A DNA stretch of 64,000 nucleotides, from the NCBI GenBank assembly GCA_905478335.1, contig CAJQIC010000026.1, positions 54,088 to 118,087 on the forward strand. Direction: 5' to 3'. Within the stretch, counting starts at the first letter, position 1; every line of letters starts with the position of its first letter. The notes below the pieces were generated by a model. The model was not told the origin of the DNA. It made no database searches and worked only from the letters and a program-made list of their open reading frames with translations. Shown one piece after another: positions 37,610 through 47,357 of the stretch. Made by a program: the position numbers and the translations under genes. This DNA comes from an uncultured Bacteroidia bacterium (GTDB lineage Bacteria; Bacteroidota; Bacteroidia; NS11-12g; UBA9320).

Positions 37610-38119
37610 ATGCTGTATTTGAAAAAGTCGATATTCATATCTATACTATTCTTTACTGCGTTCTTGACCTACGCGCAGGACGTTGTTGTGCCTGTTCATT
37701 ATACGTTCGATTCAACAACAAACTATGCGCAATACAACGATACGATTACCACCTGTTTTGACTACTTAATGAACCAATCATGCAATTTGGATTTGGTTAA
37801 GCGGAAAGCCGTAACGGATTTTTTGACGAAATGGATTGAGGCAACACCAACGGTAACGGTAACCATCAATCACGATGTTTTGACGTATTATGACACTAGT
37901 CCTGAGTTAGTTATCATATTTATGGGCGGTTGGGTGGTAAACGACATAAAATCAGATGGTTATACAGAATATGAAGGAAGTATGGCCGGAACTAACGCTG
38001 TTTTAGATTATTATACAAAGAATAAACCTCACCTCAAGAAAGACGATCACATTGACAAGCTCATTCAGAAGCGCGACAAAGGCAAGCTAGAGAAGTTTGT
38101 GCGCTGTTCGGTAAAATAA
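37610..38119 (+). CDS. Secreted hypothetical protein
   Basis: This 169-residue protein has a signal peptide (KKSIFISILFFTAFLTYAQ) and a mature part of mixed composition with two cysteines and the phrase ELVIIFMGGWVVNDIKSDGY. The C-terminus is basic (KRDKGKLEKFVRCSVK), with no sorting domain, so it is periplasmic. No family was recognised. It lies 53 bases after the helicase gene and well apart from the following rmlD. Confidence 0.7.
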   Translation: MLYLKKSIFISILFFTAFLTYAQDVVVPVHYTFDSTTNYAQYNDTITTCFDYLMNQSCNLDLVKRKAVTDFLTKWIEATPTVTVTINHDVLTYYDTSPELVIIFMGGWVVNDIKSDGYTEYEGSMAGTNAVLDYYTKNKPHLKKDDHIDKLIQKRDKGKLEKFVRCSVK

Positions 38120-38228
38120 GCCGTTGGAGTTTCGACTTTGGCAGATTGAGTCCAAACGGAACATGGTTTTAATGTTGCATTAGTTTCTTGTATTTGGCCT
38201 TGGTATACACGTGATTTGTGTTATTCGT

Positions 38229-39143
38229 ATGCAAAAAATATTGGTAACTGGTAGCAATGGTTTGTTGGGGCAAAAGCTTACAGACTTGTATCTCAACAAC
38301 CCCGAGATTAACTTAATTGCCACGGCCAGAGGTGCAAATAGACATATCATTTCTGAAGGCTACACCTATGCTGAAATGGATATCACCAACAAGGCCGAAG
38401 TTGAAACAGTTATCACGAAACACCAACCAGATGTAATTATTCACGGCGCGGCGATGACCAATGTTGACGCTTGTGAGCTTGATCCAGAATCGTGTGAATT
38501 GCTTAATGTTACAGCCACGCAGTATATCACTGAAGCCGCGAATCAGGTTAACGCACATATGGTTTTGGTGTCTACCGATTTTATTTTCGATGGAGAAAAT
38601 GGTCCATACAAGGAAGACGCGTTAGCCAAACCGCTTAGCATCTATGGACACTCTAAATTGAAGGCAGAGAAGATTGTGCAAGAACAAGCCTCTTCGTGGG
38701 CGATTGCACGCACAGTGTTGGTTTATGGGCTTGTTGCCGACATGAGTAGGAGTAATATTGTTTTGTGGGCAAGAGAAAGCTTGGCCAATAAGAAAAAGAT
38801 TAATGTGGTAGATGATCAGTTTCGCTCACCTACCTTGGCCGAAGATTTGGCCATCGGTTGTGCTTTAATAGCCGAAAAGAAAGCGACTGGAATATTTAAT
38901 ATATCTGGGAAGGATCAAATGAATATTTATCAATTGGTGCAGCGTGTAGCCAATTATTTTGGTCTTAGTATGGAGCACGTGACTCGGATTGACAGTTTGA
39001 GTTTGAATCAACCGGCTAAAAGGCCGCCAATAACTGGATTTGATTTAACCAAAAGCAGGGAAATTTTGGGTTATGATCCTCGCTCATTTGACGAAGGAAT
39101 AGCCATTATATATAACCAGTTTCTCAAAGCGCAAACACCATGA
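38229..39143 (+). CDS. rmlD: dTDP-4-dehydrorhamnose reductase-like (RmlD family) SDR protein
   Basis: The product from ATG 38229 is 304 residues and starts MQKILVTGSNGLLGQKL with the GxxGxxG NAD(P) motif; the frame is open to 38211 but without gain. Other family features are VSTDFIFDGENGPY, the catalytic YGHSK (Y-x-x-x-K) and FRSPTLAEDLA. RmlD reduces dTDP-4-keto-rhamnose in dTDP-rhamnose synthesis, but the rest of the rml cluster is not here, so a related nucleotide-sugar or sulfur-carrier role is possible. The next gene begins in its last 4 bases. Confidence 0.85.
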   Translation: MQKILVTGSNGLLGQKLTDLYLNNPEINLIATARGANRHIISEGYTYAEMDITNKAEVETVITKHQPDVIIHGAAMTNVDACELDPESCELLNVTATQYITEAANQVNAHMVLVSTDFIFDGENGPYKEDALAKPLSIYGHSKLKAEKIVQEQASSWAIARTVLVYGLVADMSRSNIVLWARESLANKKKINVVDDQFRSPTLAEDLAIGCALIAEKKATGIFNISGKDQMNIYQLVQRVANYFGLSMEHVTRIDSLSLNQPAKRPPITGFDLTKSREILGYDPRSFDEGIAIIYNQFLKAQTP

Positions 39144-41512
39144 AAAAACCAATAACCTTACTAGCCTTAATTCTTGTAACCGTCTCATTATATGCGCAAT
39201 ATAATAGGCCTTACCGTGTGGCATATAATCCAGACAAAAAGTCTTATCTCATCACCAATAGAGGTGATGGAAAGGTTTTGGAATTGGATTCGAATTACAA
39301 ATTGAATACGGTAGCTACGGGTTTGAAAGACCCAAGAGACTTGGTGGTGGGCAAAGTGGGAAGCAATAAAGGTTTACTGGTTATAGACGACAATACCATT
39401 GTGGTGTATGACGCAACTGGGTACAATAAAATTATATCATTTAATATATCAACTTTGAGTTGGTCAGAAATAGAAGACATTGAAATGGATCCGAGAGATC
39501 CGCAATATTTCTACTTGTCGGATGTTGGAGCAGGTCGAATTGTGAAGGGTAAAGTTGGGCCACCACCATTTTACACTCCGTCGTATACAACGTTAGTTTC
39601 TAGTGGGTTAAATAGACCAAGAGGATTGCTGTTCAACGATAAAAATGAGCTTTTAGTTGTTACGGATGATTCACTGGCTAAGGTGGTTAAGATTGATACC
39701 GCTTCTGGGAAACTAACAACAGTGTTTACGCCTGGTGTCGACAGTTTGAATAGTATCGTTCAGGACAAAGAAGGGAACTATTTCATGTCCAATTGGGATG
39801 ATAGTTATTTATACCGTTGCGATAAAAACTTTAAAAACCTCACTAAGCTAACGGGATACAACAAGCCGGCTGGAATGGTAGTGAATGCAGAGTCAGATTT
39901 ACTCATCTTGCTTTGTCATTTCTGCAATAAGATGGAATTCCATAAACTCCATTATGTAGAGCCTAATGCAGGTGCTGCGGCATGTCCGAGTGATTCCTTT
40001 ACTGTAGATGTTTCAATTGTTGCCGATGGTGTTGGGACTTACAATTCGAATAACAATTTTCAGCTTGAACTTTCTAATAGTCAAGGGAAGTTTACATCTG
40101 GCACCGTAATTGGCAGTCTGACAACTCAGACCAAGCCTAAATCCATTCGCGGTAAATTGCCTGAAGGAATAAGTGGTTCAGGTTACAAAATGCGTATTTC
40201 GTCCACCAGTCCAAGATTCAGTTCTTCGGAAAAGTCGGTTACTGTTTATGATAAACCTGATTTGTCGACTGTTCAAAAGAAATGGTCACTCTGTAAGGGG
40301 TCAACAATTCAAATTGGTAGAAGCGCCGCAGCCAACGAAACGTATCATTGGTCAAAAAGCGAAACCCTTTCAGACTCTACCATTTCGAACCCAATGTTTA
40401 CTGCAGCAGATACTGGTCAATTCACTTGGCTTTTAACGGCCACAAACAAAATCTATGGTTGTAGTTCTAATGCAGAAGTACAGATCGATGTGAATCCCGA
40501 CATACAGTTAAAATCGTTAGAAAGACGTGTCGGATTGTGCTTTGGAGATTCTACTGAAATAGGCGTGACTTCATCACCTTACAGTTTTTCATGGAGTCCA
40601 ACATCTGGGCTAACCGATGTAAAGGTGTCAAACCCAACGTTTAGGGATACCATTGGTAGAACATATTACATCAGCGTGGAAGACACTGCAACAGGATGCA
40701 AGGGGGCTGATTCGGTCTGGGTGAGCGTGTATAGTTTGCCTGAGGTTTCAGCTCCTAACACACCATACAGTTTCTGTGCAGGGTCAACAGTTAATTTAAA
40801 TGTACAGACTCCAACGGGAGTACAATTTGCCTGGAGTCCTGCAACTCATTTGTCGGATACTAATCAACAATCTCCAGTGTTTTACTCAGCAGATGCTGGG
40901 TTGTATCAATACGCAGTTACTGTCACAGATCGAAATTTATGTCAAAATACCACTGGCGTCACAGTCCATAATAACAGCATACCTAACGGTGTGCTCGATG
41001 AAATTGGAGGTGCAGGAAATGCTACCGAAGGTTATGAAGTGACGATAGAAGGTAGGATGAACGGTAGTTCGTATTTTAATCTGTATTTGGGTTATGAAAA
41101 TGGAGCACTTCAATTTGTTGATTCTTTCTCTTCCTTACCCGTAATGGCCTATCAGGTGGATTCGGTATTCTTCGATAGAGGCTATCTAGAGTTTGTCTCA
41201 GATTCAGGATGTAAAATGCAGAGCGATACCATACAATTGTTCTGGCTATCGGTCAAAAATGTCTTTGTCTCAGATTTTCAAGTATACCCAAATCCAACAT
41301 CAACAAAATTATTCATTCAAAGTGGCGGCACGTTCATTCAAGATATAAAGCTAACGGATTTGAGTGGTATTGTGATTCAAGAACAAAGTGATTTACGACC
41401 ACGCGGCCAATTTGAGATGAGTTTAGAAGGGTTGACGTCAGGAGTTTATGTGGTTTATCTTACGGATGAATTGGGCTTGACTTATCAAAAGAAGATCATA
41501 AAGATTGATTAA
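39140..41512 (+). CDS. Secreted T9SS type A protein with NHL-like beta-propeller and Ig-like domains
   Basis: The 790-residue protein has a signal peptide (MKKPITLLALILVTVSLYAQ), then about 260 residues of NHL/SMP-30-type propeller strands (DPRDLVVGKVGSNKGLLVID, LNRPRGLLFNDKNELLVV, YNKPAGMVVNAESDLL). Next come Ig/PKD-like domains with repeated W-S-P-T/A motifs (YSFSWSPTSGLTD, VQFAWSPATHLSD), and last a type A T9SS tail (FQVYPNPTSTKLFIQ ... LTSGVYVVYLTD). The start overlaps rmlD by 4 bases (ATGA), so it is translated from the rmlD transcript. Likely a surface-exposed or released binding protein; ligand unknown. Confidence 0.88.
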   Translation: MKKPITLLALILVTVSLYAQYNRPYRVAYNPDKKSYLITNRGDGKVLELDSNYKLNTVATGLKDPRDLVVGKVGSNKGLLVIDDNTIVVYDATGYNKIISFNISTLSWSEIEDIEMDPRDPQYFYLSDVGAGRIVKGKVGPPPFYTPSYTTLVSSGLNRPRGLLFNDKNELLVVTDDSLAKVVKIDTASGKLTTVFTPGVDSLNSIVQDKEGNYFMSNWDDSYLYRCDKNFKNLTKLTGYNKPAGMVVNAESDLLILLCHFCNKMEFHKLHYVEPNAGAAACPSDSFTVDVSIVADGVGTYNSNNNFQLELSNSQGKFTSGTVIGSLTTQTKPKSIRGKLPEGISGSGYKMRISSTSPRFSSSEKSVTVYDKPDLSTVQKKWSLCKGSTIQIGRSAAANETYHWSKSETLSDSTISNPMFTAADTGQFTWLLTATNKIYGCSSNAEVQIDVNPDIQLKSLERRVGLCFGDSTEIGVTSSPYSFSWSPTSGLTDVKVSNPTFRDTIGRTYYISVEDTATGCKGADSVWVSVYSLPEVSAPNTPYSFCAGSTVNLNVQTPTGVQFAWSPATHLSDTNQQSPVFYSADAGLYQYAVTVTDRNLCQNTTGVTVHNNSIPNGVLDEIGGAGNATEGYEVTIEGRMNGSSYFNLYLGYENGALQFVDSFSSLPVMAYQVDSVFFDRGYLEFVSDSGCKMQSDTIQLFWLSVKNVFVSDFQVYPNPTSTKLFIQSGGTFIQDIKLTDLSGIVIQEQSDLRPRGQFEMSLEGLTSGVYVVYLTDELGLTYQKKIIKID

Positions 41513-41521
41513 GCCATTAAT

Positions 41522-41884
41522 ATGTACCATTTCGAAAGGTTAGCTATTTGTAAGTTTTGCTCCAATCGAGCATTCGATTCTAATCGTCAAATGGTTTGTG
41601 GTTTAACGAATAAACCTGCAAATTTCAAACACACTTGTACGGACTTTATAGAAGATGAAGCCGTGAGTCGCAAAATTGAACAGCGCAAGAATAAATACCA
41701 GGAAGAAAAAAAATATATCGGAAAAGCTAAGATTATAGTGGGTGTGATTCTGATTGCGTTTGGAGGCGTGATTTATGCGGTCATACCAGATGCCGAAATA
41801 TACGAGTTACCTTTGTTTATTGGTTGCGCTTTTATCCTATATGGGGTTTTTCAGAAGCCTCGAAGTCCAAAAGAAAGCGCTTAA
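41522..41884 (+). CDS. Small membrane protein with N-terminal cysteine cluster
   Basis: The 120-residue protein starts MYHFERLAICKFCSNRAFDS and has four cysteines (C-x2-C, then C in MVCGL and C in HTCTDF) that could bind zinc, followed by a charged helix (RKIEQRKNKYQEEKK) and two membrane helices (about residues 69-88 and 94-111). I recognise it as a type of conserved hypothetical in Flavobacteriales but without a function. It follows the T9SS gene by 9 bases and overlaps the convergent UbiA gene by 4 bases. Confidence 0.75.
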   Translation: MYHFERLAICKFCSNRAFDSNRQMVCGLTNKPANFKHTCTDFIEDEAVSRKIEQRKNKYQEEKKYIGKAKIIVGVILIAFGGVIYAVIPDAEIYELPLFIGCAFILYGVFQKPRSPKESA

Positions 41885-42762
41885 TACACAATCAAATACA
41901 ACACACTCACCGCCATCATAATTTTATACAGCCGATGGGCCCAGAATAGCTGTTGCTTTCGATTGCTGGTAACCAAAATGCCCCACGTAATCAACACTAA
42001 AAAGCTGACAAATATGGTGTAGATCAACACGTGATTTCCTTCTGCTGCATGATAAAAGCTCAACCAACCGCCAACCATAATAACCGATACGGTTCCGAAT
42101 ATATTCTTACTCACTTTCTCCCCCCAATGTGTTGATATTGAGTTGTTTCCTACAGCAACGTCTCCGTCAATATTTTTTAGGTTCTTGATAATTTCTCTAT
42201 TCAGTAACATGCACATAAACAAACCACCGTATAGAAACATTATCCAATTCATGTGTTGGTAATACAAGATGAGGCTAAACACAGCAAGCACAGACAAAAT
42301 AGACGCGGTGAGTTCTCTGATGACTGGCATCTTTTGGAGTTTGTGAGAGTAAAACCACAGGCTAAAAGCAAAAAAAGCATAAAACAAGAATACCCGCCAA
42401 GAAGCAAACAGAGCGAAGGTTAGTCCAATCCCATTCAAAACGCAGTAGGTGTTTAAGCAAAACGACTTGCTGACAATACGGTCGAACAAGGCTTTGTGCG
42501 GCCTGTTGATTAAGTCCTTTTCTAAATCGTAAAAACTATTGATGATGAAACCTCCTGCAATAATGAAACTAGACGCAGCAACGATAAAGTGCAATTCGAA
42601 ATCTTTTAAAACTTCCCAGTGTCCACGATTAGGGGTAAACACATATATCGCAGCGATATATTGAGTTAACGCTGTAAACAACACGTTTGGCCATCGAATT
42701 ATCGATAACAGTCCTAAAACTTTAACAAGGAAATAACGTTTTTTACGGCTAAGTAAGGCCAA
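41881..42762 (-). CDS. UbiA-family prenyltransferase
   Basis: The 293-residue integral membrane protein has the Asp-rich prenyl-diphosphate-binding motif in FIINSFYDLEKDLINRPHK (N-x-x-x-D-x-x-x-D) near residue 80 and about eight hydrophobic segments. In Flavobacteriales, members at this locus are annotated as geranylgeranylglycerol-phosphate geranylgeranyltransferase-like; quinone or haem prenylation is also possible. The start is TTG 42762, two bases after the mevalonate-kinase stop; no ATG is available. Its place at the end of the mevalonate cluster ties it to isoprenoid chain use. Confidence 0.88.
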   Translation of the reverse strand: MALLSRKKRYFLVKVLGLLSIIRWPNVLFTALTQYIAAIYVFTPNRGHWEVLKDFELHFIVAASSFIIAGGFIINSFYDLEKDLINRPHKALFDRIVSKSFCLNTYCVLNGIGLTFALFASWRVFLFYAFFAFSLWFYSHKLQKMPVIRELTASILSVLAVFSLILYYQHMNWIMFLYGGLFMCMLLNREIIKNLKNIDGDVAVGNNSISTHWGEKVSKNIFGTVSVIMVGGWLSFYHAAEGNHVLIYTIFVSFLVLITWGILVTSNRKQQLFWAHRLYKIMMAVSVLYLIVY

Positions 42763-42764
42763 AG

Positions 42765-43706
42765 TTAGAATGTAAATACAACCTCTAGTGGGTAATCTTT
42801 TAAGCGCTTCTGTGCCTCATCAAGGTCTTGGGTAAAACCTAAGAAGTATCCACCGCCACCACTGCCACATAATTTCAGATAGTATGCGTTTGACTCTATG
42901 CCTTCTTTCCAAAGCTTGTGAAACATGCTCGGAATCATAGGTGTGAAGTTTTTAAGCAACAAGCTAGAGAGAGACTTGATGTTTGAAAACAAAGGCGCAA
43001 TATCTCGTTTTAAGAAAGCTTGAATGCAGGCATCGTTATACTTTTTAAATTCTTGTTTTAACATATTGCGGAAACCTTCTTGCTTCATTTTCTCCATGAA
43101 AATGTTAATCATCGGCTCCGTTTCGCCAGGTTGTCCACTGTTAATCAAAAAGATAGCACTCTTGCCTTCACTATTTGAAGACGGTAAGCCAACAGTTCCC
43201 ATTTGTTCTTTCGACTTGATCAAAACCGGGAGGTTTAAATAACAAATCAATGGGTCAAGGCCAGAACTTTTACCATGGAAATAGCTTTCCATCTGACCAA
43301 AAATGGTTTTTAGCTTAGAGATTTGATTGCTATTTGGTTTCGTCTCAAAATCAATTTTATCGTTGGCATATCGGTTGTAAATAGCGGCAACCAATGCACC
43401 AGAACTACCTACACCAAATCCTTGTGGAATGCTTGAGTCAAAACTCATTCCCTCAGCTACATCTGTATTGAATTTATCCGAGTCAAAGGCAAACAACAAT
43501 TCTTTCGACTGGCTAAGGTCTGTAAGGTATGCGCCGAAGCGCTGTAAGTGCTCATTAGAATCAAGAGCAACTCCTTCTAGGGTTTGATTGAACTTCAAAC
43601 TGCCCTTAAAAGAGTTGTAAGGAATCGACAATCCCATAGAATCTTGTATGATTCCATACTCCCCAAAAAGGAGAATCTTAGCGTAAAAAAGTGATTCTTT
43701 TAACAT
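42765..43706 (-). CDS. Mevalonate kinase-like GHMP kinase
   Basis: This 313-residue GHMP kinase opens with FYAKILLFGEYGIIQDS and has the ATP-binding motif GFGVGSSGALVAAIY near residue 97 and the C-terminal motif KLCGSGGGGYFLGF. Both are characteristic of mevalonate kinases, which phosphorylate mevalonate on its 5-hydroxyl. It overlaps mvaD by 7 bases (43700-43706), so the two are co-translated. Size and motifs are in the normal range. Confidence 0.9.
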   Translation of the reverse strand: MLKESLFYAKILLFGEYGIIQDSMGLSIPYNSFKGSLKFNQTLEGVALDSNEHLQRFGAYLTDLSQSKELLFAFDSDKFNTDVAEGMSFDSSIPQGFGVGSSGALVAAIYNRYANDKIDFETKPNSNQISKLKTIFGQMESYFHGKSSGLDPLICYLNLPVLIKSKEQMGTVGLPSSNSEGKSAIFLINSGQPGETEPMINIFMEKMKQEGFRNMLKQEFKKYNDACIQAFLKRDIAPLFSNIKSLSSLLLKNFTPMIPSMFHKLWKEGIESNAYYLKLCGSGGGGYFLGFTQDLDEAQKRLKDYPLEVVFTF

Positions 43707-44722
43707 TCTAATTGTTCGGGGCCATGCCCAACATTATCGCAAATATACTTTCCATTTGCACAAAGTGCTGCAAGTTCTGTGTCAATCAGCTTCTGGGCTT
43801 TGTCTATATCCTTTTCAGGATAGAGCATATGCACATTTGCACCAGCGTCTAAAGTAAAAGCAATATGACAGTCGTTTTGTTTGCGAAAAGCTTGAATTTT
43901 TTGAATGATCGAAAGTGTATTGGGTAGCATTAAGATGAACGACGGCGTAGACGTCATCATTAAACCGTGGAGCATAAGTGCTTCTGATTCAATCAGTTCG
44001 GTAAATGAGTCGAGGTCGCCCTTTTGCAGAATGTCCTTCAGTTTCGACATGTTATCTTGAGCGACTTGAAATCGTTGTGCACTAAACGGGTGTATGTCTA
44101 GTAAGCCGTGACCAACAGTGCTGGATACGGATTTTTGACCTTCATGAACCAGCAAGATGGTGTCTTGATAATTGTGGAAAACAGGATGTGCCTGCATAAA
44201 GGGAACTGCATATGAATCGTGACTTCCCTCAAATTCAGGATGTTCGCCCCATTCAACCAACCCGCCAAATACAGACCGGCTTGCACTGCCACTTCCAATT
44301 CGCGCCAAATTACTTGCTTCTTCGAAGAACGGTTTGTTTAGCTGTCCTATGGATTCTAACAAACTACACGTGCACAGTGCTAGTGCGCTCATGCCGCTGG
44401 CTGAACTCGCAATACCGCTGCTATGCGGAAATGTATTCGTGGTATAAATATCGTACTTGAATTTCTTCAATACAGGATACAATGTGCTCACATGATCGAA
44501 AAACTTGGTAACTTTTGGCTTAAAACCTTCGTTTAATTCGTTGTCTAGATATACGGAAACATCAGTATTTTCGTCTTCTGCCCAGTGTAATTCCGTGGTC
44601 GTGTGGCAATTCGACAAGGTGAAACTCAAACTCGCATTCGACGGAATTTGGAATCCCTTTTTTCCCCAGTATTTGACCAAAGCGATATTGCTTGGGCTTT
44701 GCCATTTAACACTTCCTTTCAT
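43700..44722 (-). CDS. mvaD: Diphosphomevalonate decarboxylase
   Basis: The protein from ATG 44722 (340 residues) starts MKGSVKWQSPSNIALVKYWG, the classical N-terminus of the family, and has HSSGIASSASGMSALALC (ATP loop) and TLDAGANVHMLYP near the end. It converts mevalonate diphosphate to isopentenyl diphosphate. The frame runs on upstream to 44779 but those residues do not match the family. It sits between the GYDIA-type kinase and mevalonate kinase genes, the same order as in other Flavobacteriales. Confidence 0.95.
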   Translation of the reverse strand: MKGSVKWQSPSNIALVKYWGKKGFQIPSNASLSFTLSNCHTTTELHWAEDENTDVSVYLDNELNEGFKPKVTKFFDHVSTLYPVLKKFKYDIYTTNTFPHSSGIASSASGMSALALCTCSLLESIGQLNKPFFEEASNLARIGSGSASRSVFGGLVEWGEHPEFEGSHDSYAVPFMQAHPVFHNYQDTILLVHEGQKSVSSTVGHGLLDIHPFSAQRFQVAQDNMSKLKDILQKGDLDSFTELIESEALMLHGLMMTSTPSFILMLPNTLSIIQKIQAFRKQNDCHIAFTLDAGANVHMLYPEKDIDKAQKLIDTELAALCANGKYICDNVGHGPEQLEC

Positions 44723-44806
44723 GAGCACGCGAAGATAACAAAGGTCTATACTATTTTGTTTAGATTTATTACCCGACAAAAATTCGGTTTTTTGACATTC
44801 AGCGGA

Positions 44807-45706
44807 CTACGTTTTAATCACCTCGTCCCAAGATAAAATGACGTCGTACCCTTTGTCTTTAAAGTAGTTTTGGTCGTCTGGATTGCCCACAACCATAACA
44901 AAGTCGCCTCCCCATCCGCCAAGTGATTTAATAGAAAATGGATAGTCTCGAAATCTTTGATATTTGATTGTTGGACGGTTTAAGATGTCACTCAGCGCTC
45001 TTTCGTGTGAAGTCAAGATGTATGAGAAATCAGGCAGTGTTTCACAAGTCAACAAGTCTTGTGTCAATTGATTAAACAAAGCAACGTCTTCTTTGGTAAC
45101 GTTTTGGACATCAAACTTTTTTACTTCTTCCTCAGATTGCTGTTTTTTACCTAAGTAAACAAAAAATAGTTGATGCGAAAACGGCGGGTTAAACACTGTT
45201 TTCTCCCAAGTGGGCTGGTCGTTTTTGATTTGATAAAGAATGGCGTTGTTTTCCATGGCAGTAGCCACGTCGTAGCCGCTGCCTTTAAACGCCGCATGTA
45301 ATAATTCTATTGGATCAACTTCCGACCATTTAGCCAAATTGGCGATTAAGGTAGAGCTAGATCCCAAACCCCATTGTCTGTCAAATTCTAATGTGGTTGT
45401 GATGGCAAAGCCATCGGCTAAATTTACCACGGTAGAATTGCGATTGATGAATCGTAACAAAGACGTAAGTCTATTTTCAACAACTTGATTTGATACGTTT
45501 GATACCGTAAAATCATGGATAGAAAACGTATTTTCAAACCAGCAGTTTCCATTGTGGTCAATTGATTTCCAGTGAATTGCCTGATCTTCTGAAGGCTCAA
45601 CCAACATTTTTTGACCCTTTCGCGTACGCAGGGAAAGTGCAGTCGCACCAGCTAACACCACATACTCACCGGTGAGCATCAATTTACCAGAAGAATAAAA
45701 CTCCAT
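44807..45706 (-). CDS. GYDIA-family GHMP kinase
   Basis: The 299-residue protein starts MEFYSSGKLMLTGEYVVLAG and has the ATP motif WGLGSSSTLIANLAKW and the family-naming motif as GSGYDVATAMENN (GYDVA instead of GYDIA). It is clearly related to mevalonate and phosphomevalonate kinases. No separate phosphomevalonate kinase is present in this cluster, so this protein is the best candidate for that step. It is the first gene of the minus-strand mevalonate cluster, 84 bases before mvaD. Confidence 0.9.
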   Translation of the reverse strand: MEFYSSGKLMLTGEYVVLAGATALSLRTRKGQKMLVEPSEDQAIHWKSIDHNGNCWFENTFSIHDFTVSNVSNQVVENRLTSLLRFINRNSTVVNLADGFAITTTLEFDRQWGLGSSSTLIANLAKWSEVDPIELLHAAFKGSGYDVATAMENNAILYQIKNDQPTWEKTVFNPPFSHQLFFVYLGKKQQSEEEVKKFDVQNVTKEDVALFNQLTQDLLTCETLPDFSYILTSHERALSDILNRPTIKYQRFRDYPFSIKSLGGWGGDFVMVVGNPDDQNYFKDKGYDVILSWDEVIKT

Positions 45707-45759
45707 GAGGCAAATTTAGACGAGTTCAATTATTAATTTTGAGGTTGAAACAAATTACA

Positions 45760-46287
45760 ATGGATAATTTAACAATAGGAACAAGAATTAAGCACGATAC
45801 GTATGGTCAGGGCATTATCTGTCGTGTGGGTGTAGAGTTTATATCAATAAGTTTTTTTGAAGGAGGATTGCGGGAAATTCCACGAATAGAAGAGGGAATT
45901 GAAATCATAGAGGCCATTGAAGAGCCAACCAACATGATTAGCTTCGACGAGGTGGAAGACATGCTGTACCGGATTTTAACCAAACATACCGACTCTGCTG
46001 AGATCGTCGAAATTGCAGATAAGTTTAAAGGAGGCTTGTTGGTGTTAGAACCCAAAGACGAGAATTTGCAAGTAAAAGAAATACCTATTGACACCTTCTT
46101 TCATAAAATTGTTATGGTACGCGACCGATTGCGTGTACTCGAGCAAAACATCAATTCGCATAAAGCACTTTCAGATGCAGACAAGGTTGGTCTACAGCAA
46201 TATGTTACTCGAGCGTATGGCTCCTTAACAACGTTTAATGTGTTGTTTAAAGACAAAGACCATCAATTCAAAGGAGCAGGAAAGTAA
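45760..46287 (+). CDS. Conserved hypothetical with tudor-like N-terminus
   Basis: The product from ATG 45760 (175 residues; the frame is open to 45739) begins MDNLTIGTRIKHDTYGQGII, a tudor/SH3-like pattern like that at the end of UvrD/PcrA helicases. The middle is acidic and the C-terminal part is helical (MVRDRLRVLEQNINSHKALS). No enzyme motif is visible. It is divergent from the GYDIA kinase gene and overlaps the convergent J-domain gene by 25 bases. Possibly a nucleic-acid or RNA-polymerase-binding protein; that is a guess. Confidence 0.75.
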   Translation: MDNLTIGTRIKHDTYGQGIICRVGVEFISISFFEGGLREIPRIEEGIEIIEAIEEPTNMISFDEVEDMLYRILTKHTDSAEIVEIADKFKGGLLVLEPKDENLQVKEIPIDTFFHKIVMVRDRLRVLEQNINSHKALSDADKVGLQQYVTRAYGSLTTFNVLFKDKDHQFKGAGK

Positions 46288-47198
46288 TAAGGAGAATCTC
46301 GTTCTACCAACTCCATGATACGTGGGTTCGCTTTCGAGAATCGTATCATGACCCAATGGTGTCTGGCGTCATGAATAACACTTTCGCTTAAATCGAACTC
46401 CTTGACAATGGCTTTTTTTGTCCCGAGAGGTGTGAATACGATTTCAATATCACCTCGCCCATTTATTTCACTATAATTTACAATAGCGTTTTTCCCATAA
46501 TGCTTTAAATGATACGTCTTTCGAAATGAATTTAAAACAGGCAAACAGACAACCCCGATAAGCACATATGTTAACCAGGTGATGGTGCTTTTTCGAAAAT
46601 AGGCGAACCGCTTTTTCCCTGAGTATGCTTGAAAGCGGTACATTTTGTATAGGTGGGAGTACATGCCGAAGGACGCAAATACAAAAAAGAAGAAACCCAA
46701 TATCGCGAACATGTGGTCATAAGAGTTTTCATCTACGAACCAGTTCTGATATACCTGCTGCCAACCAACAAATGAAAATACAAACCAACCAAAAATGCGT
46801 AATGGGTAAGGTAGTCTAGAATTCTGACGTTGATAAAAGAGCATATCCATCCTTAGCTTAACCTTTTCTGCTCGCGCCTTACGCTTTAAATACTCGGCAC
46901 GCGACATGCGCTGTTTGCCCTCTTTAAAAGGCTTTTCAGTCTTTTGTCTTGAAGCTGTTCTAGTGGATGTTGGTTTATGACCAGTTTCTAAATAGTACTT
47001 AAGCTTTTGATCGTGGTAGTATTTGGTGTTTACGTCAGATAAGGTGTCGTATGCTTTTGAAACAATCTTAAAACGTTCGCCGTCTGAGTTTGGAGAGACA
47101 TCTGGGTGATGAAGCTTGGCCAGCTTTATATATGCTTTCCGAATTACTGTTTCATCCGCAAAATTGGAAACACCTAAAATTTTATAGCAGTTGATCAA
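46263..47198 (-). CDS. Membrane-anchored J-domain protein
   Basis: The N-terminal ~65 residues are a DnaJ domain: CYKILGVSNFADETVIRKAY with the HPD motif in LAKLHHPDVSPNSD, which stimulates DnaK ATPase. A basic linker follows (residues 75-120), then about three hydrophobic segments (IFGWFVFSFVGWQQVYQ, MFAILGFFFFVFASFGMYS, ITWLTYVLIGVVCLPVL) and a C-terminal beta-rich part. The start is TTG 47198, which fits the beginning of the J-domain. No G/F-rich or zinc-finger region, so it is a type III J-protein directing DnaK to the membrane. Client unknown. Confidence 0.9.
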   Translation of the reverse strand: MINCYKILGVSNFADETVIRKAYIKLAKLHHPDVSPNSDGERFKIVSKAYDTLSDVNTKYYHDQKLKYYLETGHKPTSTRTASRQKTEKPFKEGKQRMSRAEYLKRKARAEKVKLRMDMLFYQRQNSRLPYPLRIFGWFVFSFVGWQQVYQNWFVDENSYDHMFAILGFFFFVFASFGMYSHLYKMYRFQAYSGKKRFAYFRKSTITWLTYVLIGVVCLPVLNSFRKTYHLKHYGKNAIVNYSEINGRGDIEIVFTPLGTKKAIVKEFDLSESVIHDARHHWVMIRFSKANPRIMELVERDSPYYFPAPLN

Positions 47199-47357
47199 CA
47201 GTGGACTGGTTTTTGATTGTATTTAATCGGATACTTGCCAAAGCAAACATTTTTATTTTGAAATTTCGTTATGTACAACAATTCACTTAACAACATTTCA
47301 CAAATAAGAATACAATGTGACGCATATTAATCCGAAAGTTACAACGTTAAAATATAC

